Shown in pieces: positions 25,092 through 34,033 of a DNA stretch of 64,000 nucleotides. Positions within the stretch are counted from its first letter, which is position 1. Each line of letters opens with the position of its first letter. Source of the stretch: Haemophilus_D parainfluenzae_AD. GTDB taxonomy: Bacteria; Pseudomonadota; Gammaproteobacteria; Enterobacterales; Pasteurellaceae. Location: the NCBI RefSeq assembly GCF_001679325.1, contig NZ_LZMX01000027.1. One strand, written 5' to 3'. Made by a program: the position numbers and the translations under genes. The notes below the pieces were generated by a model. The model was not told the DNA's origin. It worked only from the letters and a program-made list of their open reading frames with translations, and did not search any database.

Positions 25092-25832
25092 ATGTGGAAG
25101 TGGTTACATCCTTACGCAAAACATGAAACCCAATATCATTTATGTGGCAAATTAAGTCCATTTTTTGGTGTGATTGCGGTTTTATTATTGGCTGTTGGAA
25201 TCGTTTGGGGTTTAGTTTATGCGCCGGCAGATTATCAGCAAGGCAATAGTTTCCGAATTATGTATGTCCATGTGCCGGCAGCGATTTGGTCAATGGGCGT
25301 GTATGGTTCGATGGCGATTGCTGCGATTATTGCGTTAGTTTGGCAGATTAAAGCCGCACATCTTTCGATGGTTGCCATGGCGCCAATTGGTGCGATGTTT
25401 ACCTTTATCGCACTAGTCACAGGTGCAATTTGGGGTAAACCAATGTGGGGAACTTGGTGGGTATGGGATGCGCGTTTAACTGCAGAGCTCATTCTTTTCT
25501 TCTTATATATCGGTGTATTAGCGCTTTATTCTGCATTTTCTGATCGTGCTGTGGGCGCAAAATCAGCGGGTATCTTGTGTATTGTTGGTGTGGTGAATTT
25601 ACCAATCATTCACTTCTCCGTAGAGTGGTGGAATACCTTACACCAAGGGGCAAGTATCACGAAGTTTGAAAAACCGTCTATTGCAACGCCGATGTTAATT
25701 CCACTGATTTTATGTATTTTGGGATTTTTATTTTTATCCATTTGGTTTACGCTTGTGCGTTACCGCGTTGAATTGCTAAAAGAAGACAGCAAACGCCCAT
25801 GGGTAAAAGAGTTAGCAAGTAAGCTGAAATAG
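25092..25832 (+). CDS. ccmC: heme-handling protein CcmC
   Basis: CcmC loads heme onto CcmE in the periplasm. The 246-residue, six-helix protein has the tryptophan-rich motif WGTWWVWDARLT and flanking histidines (MYVHVPAAIW and HFSVEWWNTLHQG) that act as heme ligands in this family. AAGGA precedes the start. Confidence 0.96.
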   Translation: MWKWLHPYAKHETQYHLCGKLSPFFGVIAVLLLAVGIVWGLVYAPADYQQGNSFRIMYVHVPAAIWSMGVYGSMAIAAIIALVWQIKAAHLSMVAMAPIGAMFTFIALVTGAIWGKPMWGTWWVWDARLTAELILFFLYIGVLALYSAFSDRAVGAKSAGILCIVGVVNLPIIHFSVEWWNTLHQGASITKFEKPSIATPMLIPLILCILGFLFLSIWFTLVRYRVELLKEDSKRPWVKELASKLK

Positions 25833-25861
25833 TTTTTTATTTTTATTTTAGGGAGCGGAAA

Positions 25862-26065
25862 ATGTTTTTCCAAAGTTGGAGTGATTTTATCAATATGGGA
25901 GGCTACGGTTTTTATGTGTGGCTTTCCTATGGCATTAGCCTTGTGGCAATGATCATTTTGGCGATACAAAGCGTCAAGGGGCGTAAAATAGTATTAAAAG
26001 AAGTGTTACGCGAGCAACAACGTGAAGCTCGTTTAAACCAAACAAATAAAGGAAATACGCTATGA
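25862..26065 (+). CDS. ccmD: heme exporter protein CcmD
   Basis: A small single-helix protein of 67 residues that holds CcmC and CcmE together in the CcmABCD complex. The N-terminus FFQSWSDFINMGGYGFYVW, with the conserved tyrosine, precedes one membrane helix, and the tail is basic. Its stop overlaps ccmE by four bases. It is easily missed because of its size, but the position is decisive. Confidence 0.93.
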   Translation: MFFQSWSDFINMGGYGFYVWLSYGISLVAMIILAIQSVKGRKIVLKEVLREQQREARLNQTNKGNTL

Positions 26066-26592
26066 ATCCAAGACGTAAATCAAGACTTTCGATCATCATC
26101 TTTGTGATTTTAGGTATTTCGATTGCGACAGGTTTGGTGCTTTATGCACTTCGCCAAAATATTGATTTATTTTATACACCTTCGGAAGTTGTAGAAGGGA
26201 AAGATGGAAATCCTGATCAAAAACCTGAAGTTGGGCAACGTATTCGTGTTGGTGGTATGGTGGTTGAAGGCTCTGTTAGTCGAGATCCGAAAAGTCTCAA
26301 AGTTCGCTTTGATGTAAATGATATTGGTCCATCAATTACAGTAGAGTACGAAGGTATTCTGCCGGATCTTTTCCGTGAGGGACAAGGTATTGTTGCGCAA
26401 GGTGTGTTAAAAGAACCAACCTTATTGGAAGCAACAGAAGTGCTTGCTAAACATGATGAAAATTATGTGCCGCCAGAATTAGGTGAGAAAATGCAGAAAG
26501 TGCATAAACCAATGGGGGTAGAATTAAAAGGCGAGAGTGAAGCCGATCGTCGTTATAAAGAAACCCAGCAAAAATCGCAAGAAGGTCGCTAA
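26062..26592 (+). CDS. ccmE: heme chaperone CcmE
   Basis: A membrane-anchored periplasmic chaperone that carries heme covalently on a histidine. The 176 residues include one N-terminal membrane helix (about 10-29), an OB-fold domain (RIRVGGMVVEGSV) and the heme-binding histidine in LAKHDENYVPPE, near residue 133. The C-terminal tail is charged and flexible. It overlaps ccmD, and its stop shares a base with the ccmF start. Confidence 0.96.
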   Translation: MNPRRKSRLSIIIFVILGISIATGLVLYALRQNIDLFYTPSEVVEGKDGNPDQKPEVGQRIRVGGMVVEGSVSRDPKSLKVRFDVNDIGPSITVEYEGILPDLFREGQGIVAQGVLKEPTLLEATEVLAKHDENYVPPELGEKMQKVHKPMGVELKGESEADRRYKETQQKSQEGR

Positions 26593-28541
26593 TGATTGCT
26601 GAATTAGGAAATTATGCGCTTGCTTTAAGTCTTGCCGTTTCATTCTTTTTAGCGATTTTCCCATTATGGGGCGCAGAAAAAGGCCACCCTCAATTAATGT
26701 CATTGGCTCGTCCAATGACTTATGGTTTATTCTTCAGTTTAACCATTGCGTTTGCTGCATTGTTCTACCTTTTTGCTGTTAATGATTTCAGTGTGCAATA
26801 TGTGGTGAATAACTCAAATAGTAGCTTACCGATTTATTATCGCTTATCTGCCGTTTGGGGTTCACATGAGGGCTCATTATTACTTTGGATTTGGTTATTA
26901 ACCCTTTGGGGGGCTGCAGTAGCCTTATTTAGCAAACATTTGCCACAAGAAGCTGTGGCTCGTGTATTAGGTATTATGGGGATTATTAGCATCGGCTTTT
27001 TACTCTTCGTATTATTTACCTCAAATCCATTTACCCGTACATTCCCTGATTTCCCAGTTGATGGCAGAGAGCTCAACCCGATGTTGCAAGATGTGGGCTT
27101 AATTTTCCACCCACCATTACTTTATATGGGATATGTTGGTTTTTCTGTTGCCTTTGCTTTTGCAATTGCTTCATTAATGACTGGTAAATTAGACTCAGCT
27201 TGGGCTAGATGGTCACGTCCTTGGACGATTGCAGCTTGGGTGTTTTTAACACTCGGGATCGTGCTTGGTTCTTGGTGGGCGTATTATGAACTCGGCTGGG
27301 GCGGTTGGTGGTTCTGGGACCCGGTAGAAAACTCTTCTTTAATGCCTTGGCTTGCGGGAACCGCATTAATCCACTCTTTAGCGGTGACTGAAAAACGTGG
27401 CTCTTTTAAAGCTTGGACTGTACTTTTAGCGATCCTTGCTTTCTCACTTTGCTTACTGGGTACATTCTTAGTTCGTTCCGGTATCTTAGTGTCAGTACAC
27501 GCCTTTGCTTCAGATCCAACACGTGGTTTATATATTCTCGCTTATTTGGTTGTAGTGATTGGTGGCTCTTTAACCTTGTATGCTTACAAAGGCAATCAAA
27601 TTCGTTCACGTGATAATGCAGAACGCTATTCTCGTGAAACCTTATTGTTATTGAATAATATCCTATTAATGACCGCACTTTGTGTGGTGTTCTTAGGAAC
27701 GTTATTACCGTTAGTTCATAAACAATTAGGTTTGGGCTCTATTTCAATCGGCGCGCCATTCTTTGATCAAATGTTCTTGATTATTATGACCCCATTTGCC
27801 TTATTACTGGGTATTGGACCGTTAGTAAAATGGCGTCGCGATCAGTTCTCTGAAATTCGTACACCGGTTGTTGTGAGTGTCATTGTGATGGCGATTGTGG
27901 GTTTTGCTTTGCCATATTTCCTACAAAATAAACTCACTGTCAGTGCTGTGCTTGGCACCATGATGTCAGCCATTATTGTGTTACTCAGTCTTTATGAAAT
28001 GAAACAACGTGCAACACACCGCGAATCTTTCTTTAAAGGCATCACTAAACTTTCTCGTTCTCATTGGGGGATGATTTTGGCTCACCTTGGTGTAGCCATG
28101 ACTGTTTGGGGAATAGCCTTTAGCCAAAACTTCAGTGTAGAACGTGATGTGCGAATGACCGTGGGTGATACGGTACAGATTGCTAATTATGACTTCAAGT
28201 TCGCCGGCGTGAGTGATGCAAATGGACCTAACTATATGGGCGGTAAAGCACAGATCGACATTTCAAAAGAGGGTAAACCGGAAGCAACATTATTTGCTGA
28301 AAAACGTTTTTATACCGTCAGTAAAATGCCAATGACGGAAGCGGCAATTAATTGGGGCTTTACTCGCGATCTTTATGTCGCTTTGGGCGAAAAGATAGAT
28401 GATAACTCATGGGCGCTACGCCTTTACTATAAACCATTTATCCGTTGGATTTGGATTGGCGGATTGTTTATGGCATTAGGTGGCTTGCTCTGTATGTTTG
28501 ACCGTCGTTATCGTTTTAGTCGATTAGTTAAACAGTCTTAA
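26592..28541 (+). CDS. ccmF: cytochrome c heme lyase subunit CcmF
   Basis: The large (649 residues, about 15 helices) synthetase subunit that attaches heme to apocytochromes together with CcmH/CcmI. The WWD motif is WGGWWFWDPVENSS near residue 235. Other family segments are WGSHEGSLLLW and HPPLLYMGYVG. The periplasmic domain near the C-terminus (VERDVRMTVGDTVQIANY) is present. A reverse USS lies inside near 27671. A small AGAGGC/GCCTCT hairpin at 28550-28566 separates it from ccmG. Confidence 0.97.
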   Translation: MIAELGNYALALSLAVSFFLAIFPLWGAEKGHPQLMSLARPMTYGLFFSLTIAFAALFYLFAVNDFSVQYVVNNSNSSLPIYYRLSAVWGSHEGSLLLWIWLLTLWGAAVALFSKHLPQEAVARVLGIMGIISIGFLLFVLFTSNPFTRTFPDFPVDGRELNPMLQDVGLIFHPPLLYMGYVGFSVAFAFAIASLMTGKLDSAWARWSRPWTIAAWVFLTLGIVLGSWWAYYELGWGGWWFWDPVENSSLMPWLAGTALIHSLAVTEKRGSFKAWTVLLAILAFSLCLLGTFLVRSGILVSVHAFASDPTRGLYILAYLVVVIGGSLTLYAYKGNQIRSRDNAERYSRETLLLLNNILLMTALCVVFLGTLLPLVHKQLGLGSISIGAPFFDQMFLIIMTPFALLLGIGPLVKWRRDQFSEIRTPVVVSVIVMAIVGFALPYFLQNKLTVSAVLGTMMSAIIVLLSLYEMKQRATHRESFFKGITKLSRSHWGMILAHLGVAMTVWGIAFSQNFSVERDVRMTVGDTVQIANYDFKFAGVSDANGPNYMGGKAQIDISKEGKPEATLFAEKRFYTVSKMPMTEAAINWGFTRDLYVALGEKIDDNSWALRLYYKPFIRWIWIGGLFMALGGLLCMFDRRYRFSRLVKQS

Positions 28542-28593
28542 TTGTAATAAGAGGCGTATTGCCTCTAGAAATAGATGTGAAATTGATAGTGTT

Positions 28594-29139
28594 ATGAATA
28601 AAAAACTACTTATCCCACTTATTGTTTTTCTTGCCGTGGCGGCAGCTTTTTTAGTTCAGTTAGGACGCAATGCGCAAGGTGATGATCCAAAAGCGTTAGA
28701 ATCAGCTCTCGTGGGTAAACCAGTGCCACAGAAAACATTAACGGATTTATTGGAAAATAAAACCTACGGTAATGAAATTTTCCAACAAGGTAAACCGATT
28801 CTCTTAAATGTGTGGGCAACTTGGTGTCCAACTTGTTATGCAGAGCATCAATACTTGAATCAATTGGCTAAACAAGGCGTAACAATCATTGGTATCGACT
28901 ATAAAGATGAATCACCAAAAGCTGTAAAATGGCTAAAAGATTTAGGTAATCCTTATAGTCTTGTGCTTAAAGATGAAAAAGGTTCTTTTGCATTAGATTT
29001 GGGTGTTTATGGCGCACCGGAAACATTCATCGTCGATGGTAAAGGCGTGATTCATTATCGCTTAGCGGGTGATGTAAATGAACGCGTTTGGAATGAAACT
29101 TTGAAACCGATTTATGACAAACTCGCGGAGAAACCATAA
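28594..29139 (+). CDS. ccmG: thiol:disulfide interchange protein CcmG (DsbE)
   Basis: A membrane-anchored periplasmic thioredoxin that keeps the CxxCH cysteines of apocytochromes reduced. The 181 residues have an N-terminal anchor (about 5-23) and the active site WATWCPTCYAEH, near residues 73-84, followed by the cis-proline loop GVYGAPETF. One base overlaps ccmH. Confidence 0.96.
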   Translation: MNKKLLIPLIVFLAVAAAFLVQLGRNAQGDDPKALESALVGKPVPQKTLTDLLENKTYGNEIFQQGKPILLNVWATWCPTCYAEHQYLNQLAKQGVTIIGIDYKDESPKAVKWLKDLGNPYSLVLKDEKGSFALDLGVYGAPETFIVDGKGVIHYRLAGDVNERVWNETLKPIYDKLAEKP

Positions 29140-29603
29140 TGAAAAAATCATGGCTTTTTTTAACCGCACTTTTTGTGAGTCTCTCAGCGACTGCCGCAAT
29201 TGATGCGCTAAATTTTGCTTCACCAGAGCAAGAAAAGGACTATCACCAATTAACACAAGAACTGCGTTGTCCACAATGTCAAAATAATAATATTGCCGAT
29301 TCTAATGCAACCATTGCCGTAGATATGCGTGGTAAAGTATTTGAGTTGTTGCAAGAAGGCAAAAATCGAAATGAAGTGGTGGATTATATGATTCAACGTT
29401 ATGGCAATTTTGTGACTTATGATCCACCAATGACGACGTCGACAATCGTATTATGGATTGCCCCAATTTTGTTAGTGTTGATTGGCATTTTATTTATATT
29501 TAAACGTAAATCAAAAAGCCCAAGTGCGGTCAATTCTGACGCGATTTTAGATGATGAAGAGAATGCACGTTTATCGGCTTTACTCAAAGAAAAGGATAAA
29601 TAA
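29139..29603 (+). CDS. ccmH: cytochrome c maturation protein CcmH
   Basis: A 154-residue protein with a signal peptide (cut near ATA-AI), the redox motif LRCPQCQNN and a C-terminal membrane helix (about 106-125). It accepts electrons from CcmG or reduces apocytochrome directly. In Haemophilus, as here, the E. coli CcmH fusion is split into CcmH and a separate TPR protein, CcmI. A reverse USS (29163 region) sits in the signal-peptide codons and a forward USS near 29522. Confidence 0.95.
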   Translation: MKKSWLFLTALFVSLSATAAIDALNFASPEQEKDYHQLTQELRCPQCQNNNIADSNATIAVDMRGKVFELLQEGKNRNEVVDYMIQRYGNFVTYDPPMTTSTIVLWIAPILLVLIGILFIFKRKSKSPSAVNSDAILDDEENARLSALLKEKDK

Positions 29604-30520
29604 TGAATTTTGCATTAAGTATTATTGTGCTCACTTTAGTCGTTGCATTGATTTGTTTTTATCCCTTGTTGCGTTCAGTTAAAGCAAAAGAAGATAAAAA
29701 ACGTGATGAGTTAAATAAAGCCCTGTATTTTTCTCGCTTAAAAGAGATAGAGCAAGACAATCAGCAAGGCTTAGTCGAGAATATTGAACAGCTAAAGCAA
29801 GAGCTACAAAAGACATTATTAGAAGATATTCCTCAACAAGAGACCCAAACCATCGATAAAAATGCCCAAACTTATGGTAAGTTGTGGTTTGTTTCTGGTT
29901 TATTAGGCTTAGCCATTATTGCTGGTGGAACTTATTTCCCTCTAGGTTCTTGGAAAGCCGAGGATATGATGGAAAAAACATTGGCAAAATTACCTTACTT
30001 CTTTGAACGAATCAAAGAAGAAGACACAAACCCAATGACAGATGCTGAAATGCAGCAATTTTCGACCGCACTTCGTTTGGATTTACAAAAAACACCAAAG
30101 GATGCTAAAAAATGGTGGTTGCTCGGTCAGGTAGGGATGAATTTAGGTAATGGAAAATTAGCCTTTGATAGTTACCAACAAGCGAATAAACTTGAGCCGG
30201 ATAATTTAGATTATAAGCTTTCTTATGCGCGTATGTTAATGTCTTCTGAAGATCAAACGGATAAACTGAAAGGTAATCAACTTTTACGTGAGATTATTCG
30301 TCAAGATCATTCTAATCCTGAAGCATTAAGTTTACTTGCTTTCAGTTATTTTGAAGGTGAGGATTATAAAATGGCAGCTGTCACTTGGGCAATGATGCTA
30401 CGTTTATTGGAACCAGATGATCCTCGCGTGCCAATGCTTGAGAAGAGTATTCGTGCTGCACGTGATGCACTTGCTTTACAGGAAGAAGAAAAAGCAAAAA
30501 GTATCACACCGGAGAAATAA
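29603..30520 (+). CDS. ccmI: cytochrome c biogenesis TPR protein CcmI
   Basis: A 305-residue protein with two membrane helices (about 4-24 and 94-112) separated by a cytoplasmic coiled segment and followed by a periplasmic TPR domain (WWLLGQVGMNLGNGKLAFDSY and later repeats). It presents apocytochromes to CcmF/CcmH. Start and stop each overlap their neighbours by one base (TAATG), showing tight coupling to ccmH and to the next gene. It is the last ccm gene. Confidence 0.92.
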   Translation: MNFALSIIVLTLVVALICFYPLLRSVKAKEDKKRDELNKALYFSRLKEIEQDNQQGLVENIEQLKQELQKTLLEDIPQQETQTIDKNAQTYGKLWFVSGLLGLAIIAGGTYFPLGSWKAEDMMEKTLAKLPYFFERIKEEDTNPMTDAEMQQFSTALRLDLQKTPKDAKKWWLLGQVGMNLGNGKLAFDSYQQANKLEPDNLDYKLSYARMLMSSEDQTDKLKGNQLLREIIRQDHSNPEALSLLAFSYFEGEDYKMAAVTWAMMLRLLEPDDPRVPMLEKSIRAARDALALQEEEKAKSITPEK

Positions 30521-30918
30521 TGAAACCTCAATTATTAGGTTTTCACCATATTGCGATTATTGCTTCGAACTATGCACGTTCGAAGCATTTTTATATGGAA
30601 ATTTTAGGCGCAAAACAGCTAAATGAAACTTATCGGGCAGAACGAGATAGTTATAAATTAGATTTAAGTTTTCCTGATGGGAGCCAAATCGAGTTGTTTT
30701 CATTTCCAAATCCGCCTCAAAGAGTCACAAACCCTGAAGCCTGTGGTTTACGACATTTGGCATTTAAAGTCGATAATATTGATGAGTGCGTTGCTTATCT
30801 TCTAGAGAAAGGCATCTCTTGTGAGCCAATTCGGGTTGATGAATTAACCGGAGTGAAGTACACTTTCTTCCGAGACCCAGATTATTTACCGATTGAATTA
30901 TACGAGAACAATTATTAG
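30520..30918 (+). CDS. VOC (glyoxalase/bleomycin resistance) family protein, YaeR-like
   Basis: A 132-residue single-domain member of the vicinal oxygen chelate superfamily. LGFHHIAIIASNYARSKHFY at the start, GLRHLAFKVDN in the middle and YLPIELYE at the end place metal ligands (His, His, Glu) as in glyoxalase I-like proteins. The overall shape resembles E. coli YaeR, whose substrate is not established. It overlaps ccmI by one base and may be co-transcribed with the ccm operon without being functionally related. Confidence 0.85.
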   Translation: MKPQLLGFHHIAIIASNYARSKHFYMEILGAKQLNETYRAERDSYKLDLSFPDGSQIELFSFPNPPQRVTNPEACGLRHLAFKVDNIDECVAYLLEKGISCEPIRVDELTGVKYTFFRDPDYLPIELYENNY

Positions 30919-30940
30919 CTTAGGGAATTACATTAGTATT

Positions 30941-31534
30941 ATGAGTCATATTAAGAAAAAAATTGGTATTCATTTATTTTGTTTGTTTGCATCATCAGTT
31001 GCTTTATCAGAAAGCAACAGTGTTGTATATGCAACAAAGATGAAAACATCTGAAAATCATGTTTCTGTGAATGTTTCCGAGAGTAATGTTACTGAAACTG
31101 TGAAATATATTGGTGGAAGAGGTAAGAGAAGTTTAGATCCTAAATCAGAAAGAGATATGGAAGAACTTGCTAATAGTATTGAATTTGAAGTATATAAATT
31201 TAATGAAATAGCTGCTTCAAAAACAACTTTCGTTTCACCAGCTGGAATTTGTAGTGGGTTTAAAAGTGATGACGGTGTAGACGTAACCAATTCTAGTAGT
31301 TATTATATGAAGCCGAATGATGCTAGTGAATATTATGGTAGTATTTTAGGCGCAACGATTTATAAAAAAGGTGAAACCAAAAATTCACAATATGTACCTG
31401 TTTATGCAGTAAAGAATGCAAAGGTAGCAAAATACATTGAGAAACATGAAGATTCTAATGTAAGAAGAAAAGCCAATGAGCGGATAAAAGAGGGTAGAGA
31501 TACACTCAATAAAGTGGTTTGTAATAAGAGGTAA
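30941..31534 (+). CDS. exported protein of unknown function
   Basis: A 197-residue protein I do not recognise. A basic start and a hydrophobic stretch (KKIGIHLFCLFASSVALSES) suggest a signal peptide. The mature part is rich in Ser, Asn, Lys and Glu, with only two cysteines (GICSGFK and the C-terminal VVCNKR), which could form one disulfide in the periplasm. An upstream in-frame ATG (30893) overlaps the VOC gene. The ATG at 30941 is chosen because the signal peptide begins there. Base composition is more AT-rich than the ccm genes, so it may be a recent acquisition. It is followed after three bases by a lipoprotein gene, and the two probably form a pair. Confidence 0.7.
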   Translation: MSHIKKKIGIHLFCLFASSVALSESNSVVYATKMKTSENHVSVNVSESNVTETVKYIGGRGKRSLDPKSERDMEELANSIEFEVYKFNEIAASKTTFVSPAGICSGFKSDDGVDVTNSSSYYMKPNDASEYYGSILGATIYKKGETKNSQYVPVYAVKNAKVAKYIEKHEDSNVRRKANERIKEGRDTLNKVVCNKR

Positions 31535-31537
31535 AAT

Positions 31538-31843
31538 ATGAAGAAATTAATTTCTATCGCCGTGTTAACTATTTTAACGGCTTGTACCGCACCTCAGGAG
31601 GCTTCAACAATAGGGAATGGCGGAGCTGCGTATGATATGAATACGGTGCAAGATTATAATGCTCGAGTAATAAGTGGCAATACGGTAAGTGCTCGAGAAA
31701 AAGCGGAAGTTGCACAAAGAGACAGTATTCCAAATGAAATGAATGCTAGCGATTATCGCCCAAAAATGACTGGGTATTCCCGCTATCCTCGATATCCTGT
31801 GGCCATTATGCCTGCATTTGGTTATTGCCATTATTGTTGGTAA
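31538..31843 (+). CDS. small putative lipoprotein of unknown function
   Basis: A 101-residue predicted lipoprotein with lipobox LTAC (cysteine 16) after a typical KKLISIAVLTI signal. The mature part is Asn/Ser/Ala-rich, then Tyr/Pro-rich, and ends in AFGYCHYCW, a Cys-His-Cys tail that might bind metal or form a disulfide. It lies three bases after the exported-protein gene and has an AGAGG ribosome binding site inside the preceding stop region. Function unknown. Confidence 0.7.
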   Translation: MKKLISIAVLTILTACTAPQEASTIGNGGAAYDMNTVQDYNARVISGNTVSAREKAEVAQRDSIPNEMNASDYRPKMTGYSRYPRYPVAIMPAFGYCHYCW

Positions 31844-31856
31844 TTAAATTGATAAC

Positions 31857-31892
31857 AAATAACCGTACTAGAAAAAAGTGCGGTTATTTTTT
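31857..31892. terminator. terminator with one perfect and one decayed USS
   Basis: AATAACCGTACT pairs with AGTGCGGTTATT (one wobble), followed by T's. The right arm is a perfect USS, the left arm a one-base variant. It serves the lipoprotein gene and possibly hda from the other side. Confidence 0.8.
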
Positions 31893-31898
31893 ATCTTT

Positions 31899-32594
31899 CT
31901 ATAAGTTTAAAATGGATTTCACAAATGGAATGGTCAGATTTCGTTTAGCTTGTAGTGAAGCTTTATCGAGTTTCACTAATGCCTCTTTTAACGTTGCCAT
32001 ATCACGATCTAAACGAGTAAATATAAAATTGGCGGTATCATCTGAAAGTGTGATTCCTCTTTGATGAGCATTCTGTTTCAATAAAGCAAATTTTTGTTCA
32101 TCACTGAGTGGAATCAATTGATAAATTTCTCCCCATTTTAAGCGAGAAGCAAGATCTGGTAATTTAACAGGGAGAGCCGCTGGAGACTGATCTGCACTGA
32201 CAACTAATAAGGTTTTTCCATTAGCTTTAATGCGATTAAAGAGATCGAATAAGGCAATTTCCCATTCTGAATTTCCAATAATTGATTGCAAATCGTCTAA
32301 GCAAACTAGTTCTTGCTGTTCTAAATTCTCAAAAACAGCCGTGGAAAAATATTGTGATTTGCTCAATGGAACATAAATGGCACTTCGTTGTTTCTGAATA
32401 TATTCATTGCAGAGCGCCCGTAGAAGATGGGTTTTCCCGACGCTTTGGCTGCCCCAAAGGTAGAAGAATTGTTGTTGTAAATCAGCCATGTTTTGGCGTA
32501 AAGAATTGAGCAATAATGCATTATTATCGCTATAAAAATTCTCAAGCGTTTCATCATCAATTTGATGAATAGGTAAAGAAAGTTGCTGATTCAC
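31899..32594 (-). CDS. hda: DnaA regulatory inactivator Hda
   Basis: A 231-residue AAA+ protein homologous to DnaA domain III which, with the sliding clamp, stimulates ATP hydrolysis by DnaA after initiation. Walker A is GSQSVGKTHLLRAL near residue 48. The N-terminal MNQQLSLPI contains a QLSLPI-type clamp-binding sequence, as expected. It follows uraA on the minus strand after a terminator, the same order as in enterics (upp-uraA-hda). Confidence 0.92.
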   Translation of the reverse strand: MNQQLSLPIHQIDDETLENFYSDNNALLLNSLRQNMADLQQQFFYLWGSQSVGKTHLLRALCNEYIQKQRSAIYVPLSKSQYFSTAVFENLEQQELVCLDDLQSIIGNSEWEIALFDLFNRIKANGKTLLVVSADQSPAALPVKLPDLASRLKWGEIYQLIPLSDEQKFALLKQNAHQRGITLSDDTANFIFTRLDRDMATLKEALVKLDKASLQAKRNLTIPFVKSILNL

Positions 32595-32624
32595 GGATTA
32601 ATGAGTTGATTTAAAATAAAAAAG

Positions 32625-32652
32625 AAAGGGCTAAATGTTCATTTAACCCTTT
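32625..32652 (-). terminator. terminator after uraA
   Basis: On the minus strand AAAGGGTTAAAT pairs with ATTTAGCCCTTT (one wobble) around GAAC, followed by CTTTTTT. Confidence 0.85.
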
Positions 32653-32665
32653 TGTTTGGGAAGTT

Positions 32666-33913
32666 TTATTCTACTTCATTTTTTGCTTTTGGCAAAATCA
32701 AGTTCAGTACAATGGCAACGATGGCACAAAGGCTAATCCCTTTTAGGGAAACAACATCGCCGACGTTGACAAACATATTACCAATCCCGAACGTCATAAC
32801 TACAGAAATAATGCAAAGGTTACGAGGTTCGGTTACATCTACTTTGCCTTTAATTAAGGTACTCATCCCAACAACGGCAATCGAACCGAATACCAACATC
32901 ATAATGCCCCCCATTACGATAGTTGGAATAGTCGAGAGGAATGCACCTACTTTACCACAGAAGGAAATTGCAATTGCCCATACCGCTGCCCAAGTCATAA
33001 TATTAGGGTTGAAGTTACGAGTGAGCATGACTGCACCGGTTACTTCGGCATAAGTGGTATTTGGTGGGCCACCTACTAATGATGCTGCAGCCGTTGCGAC
33101 ACCATCACCTAATAAGGTGCGGTGTAAGCCAGGTTTTTTGAGGAAATCTTTACCTGTTACAGAACTAATTGCCATAATTCCCCCAACGTGTTCAACGGCT
33201 GGTGCAATAGCAATTGGTAGCATATAAAGAATCGCTTCTAAATTAAATTCTGGTTTGGTTAATTGAGGTAATTCAAACCATGTTGCGTCTAGAACAGGTT
33301 GGAAATTAATTAACCCTAGGAATAAACAAACCACATAGCCAGTAACAATACCAAACATAATTGGAATCAGTTTCATCATACCTTTGGCAAATACCGCAAC
33401 AGAAAGGGTGGTGACCAAGGTAATCATCGAAACTAATACCGAATGCTCATAGCTATATGCACTGTTTTTACCTAATGCCATATCAACAGCAACTGGTGCA
33501 AGTCCCATACCAATAATGATAATTACGGGCCCCACAACAACAGGCGGGAAGATTCGTTCGAGTGCAGCACTGCCGCGTAATTTCACTAAGGTTGACAGTG
33601 CGAAATAGACGAAACCTGCGCAAGCAAGTCCACCCATTGTGGTTGGAATACCCCAAGTTTGTACGCCATATTGAATAGGCGCAATAAAGGCAAAAGAGGA
33701 GGCTAAGAAAATAGGGACTTGTTTACCGGTACAAAGTTGGAAAAGTAGTGTACCGATACCTGCGGTTAGAAGGGCTGTATTAGAATTTAATCCAGTGATT
33801 AACGGAACTAATACTAAGGCGCCAAAGGCAACAAATAACATCTGTAAACCGACAAACGCTTGTTTGCCCATGCTTTGCACCTCAACAGGTGCGCTTGTAG
33901 TTTGATTACTCAT
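32666..33913 (-). CDS. uraA: uracil permease UraA
   Basis: An inner-membrane uracil:proton symporter (NCS2 family) of 415 residues and about 14 hydrophobic segments. Family features include the AFVGLQMLFVAFGALVLVP start, the helix-8 glutamate in PAVEHVGGIMAISSVTGKD and the helix-10 segment GGPPNTTYAEVTGAV with its substrate-binding glutamate. It lies downstream of upp, the enzyme that converts the imported uracil to UMP. Confidence 0.96.
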   Translation of the reverse strand: MSNQTTSAPVEVQSMGKQAFVGLQMLFVAFGALVLVPLITGLNSNTALLTAGIGTLLFQLCTGKQVPIFLASSFAFIAPIQYGVQTWGIPTTMGGLACAGFVYFALSTLVKLRGSAALERIFPPVVVGPVIIIIGMGLAPVAVDMALGKNSAYSYEHSVLVSMITLVTTLSVAVFAKGMMKLIPIMFGIVTGYVVCLFLGLINFQPVLDATWFELPQLTKPEFNLEAILYMLPIAIAPAVEHVGGIMAISSVTGKDFLKKPGLHRTLLGDGVATAAASLVGGPPNTTYAEVTGAVMLTRNFNPNIMTWAAVWAIAISFCGKVGAFLSTIPTIVMGGIMMLVFGSIAVVGMSTLIKGKVDVTEPRNLCIISVVMTFGIGNMFVNVGDVVSLKGISLCAIVAIVLNLILPKAKNEVE

Positions 33914-33998
33914 TTAGTTTCAACTCTCGGTTTGAATTAACTGAAAGTGCGGTCGGTTTTTATGCTTTTTTAGCTTTTATGTTTTCACGCACGGAAAA

Positions 33999-34021
33999 AA
34001 GACGGCTATAAATGCCGTCTT
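33999..34021 (-). terminator. terminator between upp and uraA
   Basis: On the minus strand AAGACGGC pairs with GCCGTCTT around a seven-base loop, followed by a T-run. It should reduce read-through from upp into uraA, so the two are only partly one operon. Confidence 0.88.
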
Positions 34022-34033
34022 ATTAAAAGGGAA

